DNA of 64,000 nucleotides, from positions 1,550,001 to 1,614,000 of the forward strand of contig NZ_AP019829.2 of NCBI RefSeq assembly GCF_007990545.2, in the 5' to 3' direction. Source of the DNA: Leptotrichia wadei. GTDB taxonomy: Bacteria > Fusobacteriota > Fusobacteriia > Fusobacteriales > Leptotrichiaceae. Made by a program: the position numbers and the translations under genes. Positions 25,243 to 33,868 of this stretch are shown here, piece after piece. The notes under the pieces are model-generated. The model saw only the letters and a program-made list of their open reading frames with translations. It did no database searches and had not been told where the DNA came from. Numbering within the stretch: position 1 is the first letter of the stretch; every line of letters begins with the position of its first letter.

Positions 25243-27817
25243 TTTTCTCACCTTTTCCAAAATCCTTGTCACTCAAACTCTCTTTCACTTCCTGCTCCAA
25301 TTTCTTCAAAGCCGTCTGATAAATATAAGAAGTTCCAATCAAAATAGCCCCCATACTAAAGTAAGCAATCAACTTATAGGAATTATCAAATCGTAAGAAA
25401 TCCCATAAAAAACTTTTTGCCACAAAAAATATTCCTATTCCAAGCCCAATTCTTCTAACATTTCTATTTGGCACTCTAAATCCTTTCCAGACTAAATATC
25501 CACATAGTAGCAGCCCAACTATATCCAAAGCTAGTCCAGCTCCTAAAATTAATACACCTGAATGTTCATATATTCGTAAAATAATATTTGCTACACAAAG
25601 GAAATATATTGATTCTCCAAGTATCCACAATGGTTTTTTCTCATTTTTTCTGAAAAAGCATAAATGAATATCATTTTTAGCCACAATAAACAAATAAAGA
25701 TTTACAAAAATTAATAAAATTAAAGATAGTAGATAACTTATTGGTATTTTCTCTTCTTGTACATTCCAGCTCCAACCAGAAATATATAAGATAAAATTAA
25801 TCATATTTATGAATAGTAAATAAATTATTTCAATTATTACTAAAAATTTCAAGCTAAAACTATCCTGCAATTTCTTTATTTTATACGTTACCGTTCTTAA
25901 AATAAAAAGTGAAAATAATACGCCAAACAATACATCTTTACCATAATTTATCGCTTCAAATGAAGTGACTACATCAAAAACAACTTTATTTATAAAAAAT
26001 ATTGAATATGCAAAAATCAGATATTTAAATATTCCATTTAAAATCCTAACTTCTGTCTTATAACTTTTTTGTTTTATCAGGAAATAAAGCACAAATGAAA
26101 AAGATATAATCATCAAATCCTGAATATACACAAGCAAATATTTTTCTTCCCGCACAATTAAATTACTCACTAGCGAAACTAGATAAATCGCAATCGTTCC
26201 ATATCGCATTTCCTTATTTTTATATTTTCTATAAAAGAAATATAATAGTGCAGTTTCAGCACCCCATGCAATCACAACAAATTTTTCTGGCACAATTAAC
26301 GGGATAATCAGGATAAAACTTCCTAATGCCACGATATAAAAGATTTTTGCAACTTTGTTGTCCTTGAGCCTGTCGCCAAAAAATCCGTAAATTATTCCGA
26401 CTGTTCCGACTAATACCACTTTTAGCCAACTTGGCGTTGTCTTGTCAAACAGGCTGTAAATCAATGAAAATTTTATAATTAGATTTAAACTTAGAAATAT
26501 GTAGTCGATTATATTGCTTTGACGGTTTTCTTTCTTGTGTGAATTTAGGAAAATGAAACTGTATGCTGTTGTAAAAATTACGATGTAGAAAAATGCCGTG
26601 ATCTTATCATGAACACTGTAATTTAAGTAATAAATCAGCCCCATCATATTTACTATACCCGTAACAAATCCAAAAATCTTGCTGTATATCCAGTCCTTTT
26701 TCCAAGAAACTCCAAGCACAATTCCCTGCAAAATCAAAGAATATGCCAAAACATAATAAATCTGAACATTGCTCTTATTCACCCAAATATACGCTCCGTA
26801 AGGCAAATATCCACCAATCAGCGACAATACTCCAATTATCTGGCTATCATATCGCAATGAAAGAATCACAACCAGCCCTGTCAGTATTACCGATATAAAA
26901 AGTCCCGCTGTCATTGGATAAAGTTTGAGATAAAGCGTGGAAAGAAGTGTAGTCAAATAAAGAATCCCAATTCCACCACCAATCAGCCCAACTGCAAAAT
27001 GCTTCTTATTTTTCTGATAAAATTTTTCTCCAGCAAAAAGAAAAAACATCCCAAGCAAATACGAAGCCGAACTTTTCACATAATTATTTGCCAAAATTTT
27101 TGCAAACTGTGTCCGAAATACCAAAAAAACTCCCAAAAAGATTGATATTATCCCTAAAAAGTTAAAACCCTTCAAACCAATAAGTTTTTCAAATACAAAT
27201 CTTTTTTTCTCTCTTTCAAAAAGAAATTCTCCTTCCTTCAAAGTCACTTCTTCCTTTATCTTATTATGAAACACCGAAGATTCCTCTTGTAGAAATACCT
27301 TATTTTCAAAAGTTTTCCTATTACTTTTCTCTAAAAAATCACCAATTTTTTCATTAATTTTTTTTAGCTCATCTCTTAAAGAATCAGCTTCATCTGAAAA
27401 TTCGCCATCAAGATTTCTTTCCAGTATTTTGACTTTTCTCTTCATTTCCTCTGCATAATTAGAAAGTCTTCTAGTCACTCCACTTTCCAATTCCACATTT
27501 ATCTTTTCAGCCAAAATATTCTGAAACTTATCAATCTCACCATTTCTCCTAATCTTTTTAGCTTCCTTCAATTCCTCAATAAGCACTGCATTACTATTTT
27601 TAAGCCTTCCAATTTCCTCTTCCCTATCTTTCATCTTTTCATGAAATGCCTTTAAATCTTTTGATAGCCTTTCATTCTCTTCCAAAAGTTCCTTTTCCCT
27701 GCTTATTCCAGCCTCATTTTTTATATTTGCAATTATTGATTCTATCTCTGAATTTATTTTCCGAATTTCCTTATACTTATTCTCAAGATTTTCCAATTCT
27801 TTTAGTTTGTCAATCAT
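25226..27817 (-). CDS. DUF2339 polytopic membrane protein
   Basis: An 863-residue protein: residues 1-200 are a charged coiled coil (many Glu, Lys), followed by some 20 or more hydrophobic segments covering the rest. This layout, with FLFRTQFAKILANN-like transition and conserved short loops such as GLIGGGIGILYLTTLL, fits DUF2339. The biochemical role is unknown. It starts the operon DUF2339-DUF3999-lemA-DUF2207. Confidence 0.85.
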   Translation of the reverse strand: MIDKLKELENLENKYKEIRKINSEIESIIANIKNEAGISREKELLEENERLSKDLKAFHEKMKDREEEIGRLKNSNAVLIEELKEAKKIRRNGEIDKFQNILAEKINVELESGVTRRLSNYAEEMKRKVKILERNLDGEFSDEADSLRDELKKINEKIGDFLEKSNRKTFENKVFLQEESSVFHNKIKEEVTLKEGEFLFEREKKRFVFEKLIGLKGFNFLGIISIFLGVFLVFRTQFAKILANNYVKSSASYLLGMFFLFAGEKFYQKNKKHFAVGLIGGGIGILYLTTLLSTLYLKLYPMTAGLFISVILTGLVVILSLRYDSQIIGVLSLIGGYLPYGAYIWVNKSNVQIYYVLAYSLILQGIVLGVSWKKDWIYSKIFGFVTGIVNMMGLIYYLNYSVHDKITAFFYIVIFTTAYSFIFLNSHKKENRQSNIIDYIFLSLNLIIKFSLIYSLFDKTTPSWLKVVLVGTVGIIYGFFGDRLKDNKVAKIFYIVALGSFILIIPLIVPEKFVVIAWGAETALLYFFYRKYKNKEMRYGTIAIYLVSLVSNLIVREEKYLLVYIQDLMIISFSFVLYFLIKQKSYKTEVRILNGIFKYLIFAYSIFFINKVVFDVVTSFEAINYGKDVLFGVLFSLFILRTVTYKIKKLQDSFSLKFLVIIEIIYLLFINMINFILYISGWSWNVQEEKIPISYLLSLILLIFVNLYLFIVAKNDIHLCFFRKNEKKPLWILGESIYFLCVANIILRIYEHSGVLILGAGLALDIVGLLLCGYLVWKGFRVPNRNVRRIGLGIGIFFVAKSFLWDFLRFDNSYKLIAYFSMGAILIGTSYIYQTALKKLEQEVKESLSDKDFGKGEKNEENK

Positions 27818-27845
27818 TGTAAAACCACCTCAAAAGTTTCAAAAT

Positions 27846-27936
27846 AGAGAGTGTCCAAAATTTTGTATGAATCTCTGGACAAATCCAGTAACATAAGGAT
27901 TTTTTATTTTATTCATACAAAAAATTTACACTCTCT
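27846..27936 (-). repeat. 91-bp element with terminal inverted repeats (MITE-like)
   Basis: AGAGAGTGT at 27846-27854 and ACACTCTCT at 27928-27936 are perfect inverted ends. Inside, TTTTGTATGAAT and ATTCATACAAAA also pair, so each end is a TIR of about 40 bp with few mismatches. The ends resemble those of IS256-like transposons. It could be a MITE or two ends left by an excision. As RNA it folds into one long hairpin and may also stop transcription. No clear target duplication was found. Confidence 0.6.
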
Positions 27937-27984
27937 CCAAATTTAGTTAATGAAACTAACTTTATTAGAATTTTCAATATTTTT

Positions 27985-28821
27985 TTACAAGTTCTTCAAA
28001 TACTCAGAAAGCGAAGTAGCTTTACGCCCTAAAACCTTCTCAATGTCATTAGAAATCCCAGATTGTTCACCTTGAGCAATCGCAGTATAAGTCGAAACCC
28101 AAGAATCATATTCCCACTGTTCAGCTTTCCAAATTTTACGGCTTTCATAAGCTTCTTCCACAGTTTCATCAATATACTTAATTTCTTTACCAAAATGTTC
28201 ACTCACAATTTTTACAATTTTATTCATTGTAAGTTCCTCAGGCCCTGTCATATTCAAAGTCTGATTTTCCCATTTTGTTGGATTTTCCAAAATTTTTGCA
28301 ACAACTTCCGAAACATCTGAACGCACCACAACTGAAACTTTCCCGTTCCCAGCAGGTCCTTTTATTTCTCCGTATTCTCTGCACAAATTCACAAAAAAAT
28401 CTGCATAAAAATTGTCTCTCAAAAATGTATATTTGAATCCATTTTCCTTAATACACTCTTCAGTCGCATAATGATCTCTTCCTAGTGTAAATACAGAGTT
28501 TTTTGAAGCATTGTAAAACGAAAGATAAATAATGTGCGAAACTTTTGCCATTTTAGCCGCATCAATAAAATCCTTATGCTGTTGAACACGATTAGGATTT
28601 TCCGAACCTGACACCATAAAAAGCACATCAATTCCCTCTAGCGATTTCACAGTATCTTCTGATTTATCATAACTCGACTTAAAAACATTATAAAATCCCA
28701 TTTTTTTAGCTTTTTCCACATTTCTAGCCAAGTTTCTAACTTCTATTCCATTTTTCTTACACAATTTTGAAACAATTCCACCTAAGTGTCCTGTCACTCC
28801 AGTTACTGCTATTTTAGCCAT
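27985..28821 (-). CDS. NmrA-like NAD(P)-binding oxidoreductase
   Basis: A 278-residue Rossmann protein starting with the nucleotide-binding motif VTGVTGHLGGIVSKL. It resembles the QorB/NmrA group of atypical short-chain reductases, which bind NAD(P)H and either reduce quinones or act as redox sensors. The catalytic tyrosine of classic SDR enzymes is not in its usual place. GAGGT precedes the ATG. It stands alone between the TIR element and the restriction genes. Confidence 0.82.
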   Translation of the reverse strand: MAKIAVTGVTGHLGGIVSKLCKKNGIEVRNLARNVEKAKKMGFYNVFKSSYDKSEDTVKSLEGIDVLFMVSGSENPNRVQQHKDFIDAAKMAKVSHIIYLSFYNASKNSVFTLGRDHYATEECIKENGFKYTFLRDNFYADFFVNLCREYGEIKGPAGNGKVSVVVRSDVSEVVAKILENPTKWENQTLNMTGPEELTMNKIVKIVSEHFGKEIKYIDETVEEAYESRKIWKAEQWEYDSWVSTYTAIAQGEQSGISNDIEKVLGRKATSLSEYLKNL

Positions 28822-28865
28822 TTTAATATTACCTCTTATCTTTTTTTGTTTTTATTCTTTTTATT

Positions 28866-29822
28866 TTACATTTTCCATTTAGAATCTATTGAAATTATTG
28901 AAGTTGGCATTCCTACAATTTGAATATCAAATTTTAAACTTGTTTCCACTTTAGAAGAAGCATTATGTATTCTAAATGTAAATTGCCAACCATTATTTAA
29001 ATACAGTTCCAAAGTATTTAGACTACCTGGTTTAAAATCCAGACTAACTATTCTATTCGGTAAAAGAACAATCGGTATTTCTATTTTTCTTTTTTTATGT
29101 ACTCCTTCTTGATTTAATGTACCATATAAGTTATAACTTTGCACTCTTGTAATTCTTTTAGTATCGATACTAATAACTTTATAAAAATCAAACTTTCCTA
29201 ATAAGTATTTTAACATATTTTCTAATAATCCAATTTCTTCTTTATTTTGTTTTAAAATTTCTATTTTAAAAGCTTCCAACAATGGAAAATATACATCGTT
29301 ATCTTTATTTAGTATTTCTTTCCAAAGAGTTTTCTTTCTTTTTTCTTCTTCTAAAAAATCAAAAATTGGTTTCACTTTTTTCCAGTATTCTTCTGAACAA
29401 GAAATATTGTACCATTTTTTTCCAAAATCTAATTTTTTAGATAATCTGCTGTGCTTTACAGCAAAATGATTATGTTTTAAACTTAACCCTATTTCCCAAT
29501 TAATATTTTCTCTCATAATTATTATATCCCTTACATCCCCTTTTTTTCCGTTATCATCAGCTTGAATTTTTAGATTCAATGTATCATTATTTTTTTCAAG
29601 AATTAATGGTTCTAAATCTAAAACAGTATTTACTCCTGTTAAAGCACTTAACTTATATATTTCTTTTTCTTCTTCTGATAAAGTTTCCCAGGCTTTTTCA
29701 GAAGCTGAAAAACTACTATTCTTCTCAATCCAAACTTCCCTAATTTTAGATATTTCATCAAATAAAACATTTAAAAATATATATTCATATGCTCTTCCCT
29801 GATTATTGCTTTTACTACTCAT
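28866..29822 (-). CDS. type II restriction endonuclease, HaeIII family (GGCC)
   Basis: A 318-residue protein starting [20 protein letters not shown], with [20 protein letters not shown] (a PD-(D/E)XK-like core), then [13 protein letters not shown] and a C-terminal [16 protein letters not shown]. These match the HaeIII endonuclease family, which cuts GGCC. The start overlaps the methylase stop by 8 bp, so restriction follows methylation in translation order. The cut site is inferred from the methylase. Confidence 0.9.
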   Translation of the reverse strand: MSSKSNNQGRAYEYIFLNVLFDEISKIREVWIEKNSSFSASEKAWETLSEEEKEIYKLSALTGVNTVLDLEPLILEKNNDTLNLKIQADDNGKKGDVRDIIIMRENINWEIGLSLKHNHFAVKHSRLSKKLDFGKKWYNISCSEEYWKKVKPIFDFLEEEKRKKTLWKEILNKDNDVYFPLLEAFKIEILKQNKEEIGLLENMLKYLLGKFDFYKVISIDTKRITRVQSYNLYGTLNQEGVHKKRKIEIPIVLLPNRIVSLDFKPGSLNTLELYLNNGWQFTFRIHNASSKVETSLKFDIQIVGMPTSIISIDSKWKM

Positions 29823-30822
29823 TAATTTTACTTCTCTCTTTCTTTTCCAATACTTCTCTTATCTTTTTAGCAATTTCATAAGCAAGATTAATAGGTACAG
29901 CATTTCCAATCATTTTATAACCATCATTTATATTATCATAATAAAATAAAAAATCATCTGGAAATCCTTGTATCCTAGCACACTCTCTAACTGTCAATCT
30001 TCTATACAAGTGTTCGTAGCCTTTAGCAAAAATATTTTTATCTTTCTCTATTTTAGGCATTACAGGTGCTTGTGGATGTAATTGACATTGTCTTCCGGAA
30101 GCTTGAACAGTAAAAGCTTGTTCATCCCATTGCCGCACCCTATTTCTACTCATAAAAATTGTAGAATATGATCCTAAATAATATTCATGATTAGGATAAA
30201 TACATTTTTCCTTATTCGCTTTATTTTTTTCCAAGGCTTTTATTGGCGTTTCTTTTAAATCATATATTACATCCTTTAAAGTCAATTTAAAATCATAAGG
30301 TTTCGGAAATTCAAAATTTACTTCTAATTCTTTTTTGAATCCAATATAAAAAACCCTTTTTCTATCCTGTGCCACCCCATAATCACTAGCATTTACTTGA
30401 AATATTTGAACATTATATCCTATTTTTTCAAATTTTCCTATTATTTCCTTAACTGCTTTATTATGCCTTTTTGCCATCATTCCACTTACATTTTCTGCTA
30501 AAAAAAATAATGGCTTTTTATCTTTTAAAATTCGTATATATTCGTAAAACAGTTTTCCTCTAGGGTCATCAATTCCTCTTAATGAACCTCCCACACTCCA
30601 AGATTGACAAGGCGGTCCTCCTATAATTCCTTCTATATTGTTAGGAAATTCATCTAAAGAAACTTTTGCAATATCTTTTTTTATCAAATGTGCTTTATGA
30701 TTTTTTTCGTATGTCTCCCATATTGTCTTATCATACTCATTAGCTGCTAAAATATCAAATCCTGCTTTTTCAAATCCTAAATCTAAACCTCCAGCTCCTG
30801 AAAAAAGGCTTATCAAATTCAT
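29815..30822 (-). CDS. DNA cytosine-5 methyltransferase, HaeIII type (GGCC)
   Basis: A 335-residue C5-cytosine methylase with motif [14 protein letters not shown], catalytic motif [10 protein letters not shown], motif VI FLAENV, motif [15 protein letters not shown], and motif X IGNAVP. The recognition region ([19 protein letters not shown], then [16 protein letters not shown]) is very like that of M.HaeIII, so it should methylate the inner C of GGCC. GGGAGG precedes the ATG. It protects the DNA from the endonuclease encoded downstream. Confidence 0.95.
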   Translation of the reverse strand: MNLISLFSGAGGLDLGFEKAGFDILAANEYDKTIWETYEKNHKAHLIKKDIAKVSLDEFPNNIEGIIGGPPCQSWSVGGSLRGIDDPRGKLFYEYIRILKDKKPLFFLAENVSGMMAKRHNKAVKEIIGKFEKIGYNVQIFQVNASDYGVAQDRKRVFYIGFKKELEVNFEFPKPYDFKLTLKDVIYDLKETPIKALEKNKANKEKCIYPNHEYYLGSYSTIFMSRNRVRQWDEQAFTVQASGRQCQLHPQAPVMPKIEKDKNIFAKGYEHLYRRLTVRECARIQGFPDDFLFYYDNINDGYKMIGNAVPINLAYEIAKKIREVLEKKERSKINE

Positions 30823-30914
30823 ATTTTATTTTCTTCCTCCCTTTTATTTTTCACTATAAAAAACCTTTAACCTCCCTAATATTTCAAACTCCCCCTTCTA
30901 TTTAAAAATATATT

Positions 30915-33593
30915 CTACCCTTTCACAACAACATTAACCAATTTATTAGGTACAACAATCACTTTCACAATTTCTTTCCCATCAATAAATTTCTTAGCCT
31001 TTTCTGATTCCAGCGCAAGTTTTTCAGCGTCATCTTTTGAAATTCCGATTTGAGCCGAAACCATATCTCTCACTTTTCCGTTTACTTGGATTACTAAATT
31101 GAAAGTATGGTCTTTTGTCAATTCTTCGTCATATTTTGGCCATTCTTCTTCAAAAGTAAATGTTTTATTTCCTAAATAAGCCCACAATTCATCAGCTACA
31201 TGCGGTGCAAACGGTGCGATTAACAAGATTGTTTTTTCCAATACTTCACGCCATATTTTTTTACTTTCTGAAGAAATATTTTCTTTGTCAATCACTTCTT
31301 GCTTGTAAGTCGTCATATCATTCAACAATTCCATAACAGCTGCAATTGCGGTATTGAAATGGAAATCATCTTCGATACTTTCTGTAACTTTTTTAACTGT
31401 TTGATGCAATTTCTTTTGAATTTCTTCATCTTTTTGATTTCTCTTTTTCAATTCAACTCCATAATGATTTTCTGATTTCGCATTATGGTCAGAAAATTCT
31501 GCAGTTCCAGAAACTAACAAATACAATCTATTTATAAATCTGTATGCTCCTGCAAGTCCATTCATATTCCATTCCAATTCTTTTTCAGGCGGTGCAGCAA
31601 ACAATGTAAACACTCTTGAAGAGTCAGCTCCGTATTCTTTCACGATTTCTTCAGGATCTACTCCATTATTTTTCGATTTACTCATTTTTTCTACTTTTGT
31701 AACTAATTCTTCCCCTGTTTCAATCGAAAACGCTTTCCCATCTTTAAATTCAGCTTCTCTTGGGAACAAATATCTTCTCTCATTTTGCGAATAGAATGAA
31801 GGTCCTAAAACCATTCCTTGCGTCAACAATTTTTTAAACGGCTCATTTGTATCAACATATCCCAAATCTCTAAGTGATTTATGGAAAAATCTAGCATAAA
31901 GCAAGTGCATTACCGCATGTTCAATTCCACCAATATATTGATTTACAGGTGTCCAAGCATCTGCATCCGCTTTTTCAAAAGGTTTTTCCACATTGTGAGA
32001 ATCCAAATATCTCAAATAGTACCAAGACGAGTCAACGAAAGTATCCATCGTATCAGTTTCTCTTCTACCTTTTTTCCCATTCGGCAAAATCACATTCTTA
32101 AACTCTTCCGAAGTTTCAAGCGGATTCCCTTTCCCATTAAATTCAATATCAGTAGGAAGTTTCACAGGCAAGTTTTCTTCTTCTTCCAAGTAAATATTCC
32201 CATCTTCATCATAAATCACAGGAATTGGAGTTCCCCAATATCTTTGTCTACTAATCAACCAATCATGAAGTCTATAATTTACAGTTTTCTTACCAAATCC
32301 AATTTTTTCCAATTTTTCAGTAATTTTTTCTTTTGCTTCATTACTATTTAATCCGTTAAATTCTTCTGAATTTACCAATACTCCTGGAACTGTTAAAGCA
32401 TTTTCCAATTTTTCAACAGAAACTTCTTCTAAATTTCCATTTTTATCAACAGGATTTACAACAATTTTCAAATCCAAGTTATATTTCTTAGCAAATTGAA
32501 AATCTCTTTCATCGTGTGCAGGCACCGCCATAACAGCTCCTGTCCCATAATCCATCAACACATAATTTGCAACCCACAATTGCACTTTTTCTCCATTTAC
32601 AGGATTAATCACATAAAGTCCAGAAAATACTCCTTCTTTTTCCTTATCTTCTGCTGTACGAGCGATTTTATCCTCATTTCTCATCGCTTCAATCTTTTCT
32701 CTAATGCTAGGATTTTCCTTTAAAATAACTTCCTCAACCAACGGATGTTCTGGTGCAACAGTTGCATAAGTAACTCCATAAAGCGTGTCAGGTCTTGTCG
32801 TAAATACAGAGATTACAACTTCTCCCTTGTCATTCAATTTCAAATGCGTATGTCCATTATTTTCAAATTTATAATCTAAAATAAAGTCAACTTCAGACCC
32901 AATTGATTTTCCAATCCAGTTTTTTTGCATAGTCAATACTTGTTCAGGCCAATGTCCTCTAAGTTCTTCATGCCCTTGCAGCAATTCTTCAGCATAATCA
33001 GTTATTTTAAAGTACCATTGCGACAATTCCTTTTGAATAACATCAGTTTTACTATGTCTCCAGCATTTCCCATCTTCGACTTGTTCATTCGCCAAAACCG
33101 TATTACACTCAGGACACCAGTTTACAAAAGATTTTTTCTTGTAAACCAATCCTTTTTTATACATTTCAATAAAGAATTTTTGATTCCATTTGTAATACTC
33201 TGGAGTGTAAGTGCTAAATTCTCTATCCCAATCATAAGAAAGACCCATAAGTTTCAACTGTCTTCTCATATTGTCAATGTTCGCTTTAGTCCATTTTCCA
33301 GGATGAGCCCCATGGTCAATCGCCGCATTTTCCGCAGGTAACCCAAAACTATCCCATCCAAACGGATGCAGCACATTAAACCCTTTCATCTTCTTGTATC
33401 TTGCAATCGCATCTCCAATCGCATAATTTCTCAAATGCCCAACATGCAATTTCCCTGACGGATACGCAAACATCTCAAGCACATAATAATTCTCTTTCCC
33501 ATCGGCTTTATTTTCAGACTTAAAAACATCTTTTTGGGCCCATTTGTCTTGCCATTTTTTCTCAATTTCATTAGGATTATATTCCTTAATCAT
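30915..33593 (-). CDS. leuS: leucyl-tRNA synthetase
   Basis: An 892-residue class I synthetase that charges tRNA-Leu. The HIGH-type motif is in KLHVGHLRNYAIGD, zinc-type cysteines in NWCPECNTVLANEQ, an editing domain lies in the middle, and KMSKSKNNGVDP is the KMSKS loop. The C-terminal end fits bacterial LeuS. AAGGAG precedes the ATG. A small 29-codon ORF with its own ribosome site lies between the promoter and leuS. Confidence 0.97.
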   Translation of the reverse strand: MIKEYNPNEIEKKWQDKWAQKDVFKSENKADGKENYYVLEMFAYPSGKLHVGHLRNYAIGDAIARYKKMKGFNVLHPFGWDSFGLPAENAAIDHGAHPGKWTKANIDNMRRQLKLMGLSYDWDREFSTYTPEYYKWNQKFFIEMYKKGLVYKKKSFVNWCPECNTVLANEQVEDGKCWRHSKTDVIQKELSQWYFKITDYAEELLQGHEELRGHWPEQVLTMQKNWIGKSIGSEVDFILDYKFENNGHTHLKLNDKGEVVISVFTTRPDTLYGVTYATVAPEHPLVEEVILKENPSIREKIEAMRNEDKIARTAEDKEKEGVFSGLYVINPVNGEKVQLWVANYVLMDYGTGAVMAVPAHDERDFQFAKKYNLDLKIVVNPVDKNGNLEEVSVEKLENALTVPGVLVNSEEFNGLNSNEAKEKITEKLEKIGFGKKTVNYRLHDWLISRQRYWGTPIPVIYDEDGNIYLEEEENLPVKLPTDIEFNGKGNPLETSEEFKNVILPNGKKGRRETDTMDTFVDSSWYYLRYLDSHNVEKPFEKADADAWTPVNQYIGGIEHAVMHLLYARFFHKSLRDLGYVDTNEPFKKLLTQGMVLGPSFYSQNERRYLFPREAEFKDGKAFSIETGEELVTKVEKMSKSKNNGVDPEEIVKEYGADSSRVFTLFAAPPEKELEWNMNGLAGAYRFINRLYLLVSGTAEFSDHNAKSENHYGVELKKRNQKDEEIQKKLHQTVKKVTESIEDDFHFNTAIAAVMELLNDMTTYKQEVIDKENISSESKKIWREVLEKTILLIAPFAPHVADELWAYLGNKTFTFEEEWPKYDEELTKDHTFNLVIQVNGKVRDMVSAQIGISKDDAEKLALESEKAKKFIDGKEIVKVIVVPNKLVNVVVKG

Positions 33594-33629
33594 TATTTTT
33601 TCTCCTTCATTTTTCAGTATTTATAAATT

Positions 33630-33719
33630 TTATTTTTTTATCCATTTTATAAATCTGTAGCTAAATTCTATTGTTTTAACAGTACATAATACAATTACTG
33701 CAATCTCAAGCCACTTCAT
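33630..33719 (-). CDS. 29-residue hydrophobic leader peptide or small membrane protein
   Basis: A short frame starting ATG at 33719, with AGAAGGAGAAATT upstream, a near-ideal ribosome site. The peptide begins MKWLEIAVIVLCTVKTIEF and ends RFIKWIKK: one short hydrophobic helix with a positively charged end. It has no leucine run, so leucine attenuation is unlikely. It ends 36 bp before leuS. It might be a small membrane protein, a toxin-like peptide, or a leader. I do not recognise a family. Confidence 0.5.
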   Translation of the reverse strand: MKWLEIAVIVLCTVKTIEFSYRFIKWIKK

Positions 33720-33745
33720 AATTTCTCCTTCTAGATTATTAATAA

Positions 33746-33779
33746 ATATAATGATTGTTTGAAATTTAAATCATTATAT
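33746..33779 (-). other. 11-bp inverted repeat in the leuS leader
   Basis: ATATAATGATT and AATCATTATAT form a perfect 11-bp stem with a 12-nt loop, starting about 8 nt after the predicted start of transcription. No T run follows, so it is not a terminator. It may stabilise the 5' end of the mRNA or be an operator. Confidence 0.5.
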
Positions 33780-33794
33780 ATTTTTTACTTAATA

Positions 33795-33823
33795 ATTGTA
33801 CTATATTTTGGAATTTTTGACAA
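33795..33823 (-). promoter_or_regulatory. promoter for the small ORF and leuS
   Basis: The minus strand has TTGTCA (33818-33823), 17 bp, TACAAT (33795-33800), five of six matches in each hexamer. The start is near 33787, about 68 bp before the small ORF. Confidence 0.7.
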
Positions 33824-33868
33824 TTATTTTTCAATTTATACTAAAATATATTTTATATTTCTGCCTAT

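Noticed and set aside
33594-33868. Possible T-box leader for leuS
   Set aside because: No T-box core motif, specifier loop or terminator is present; only one simple hairpin and a small ORF.
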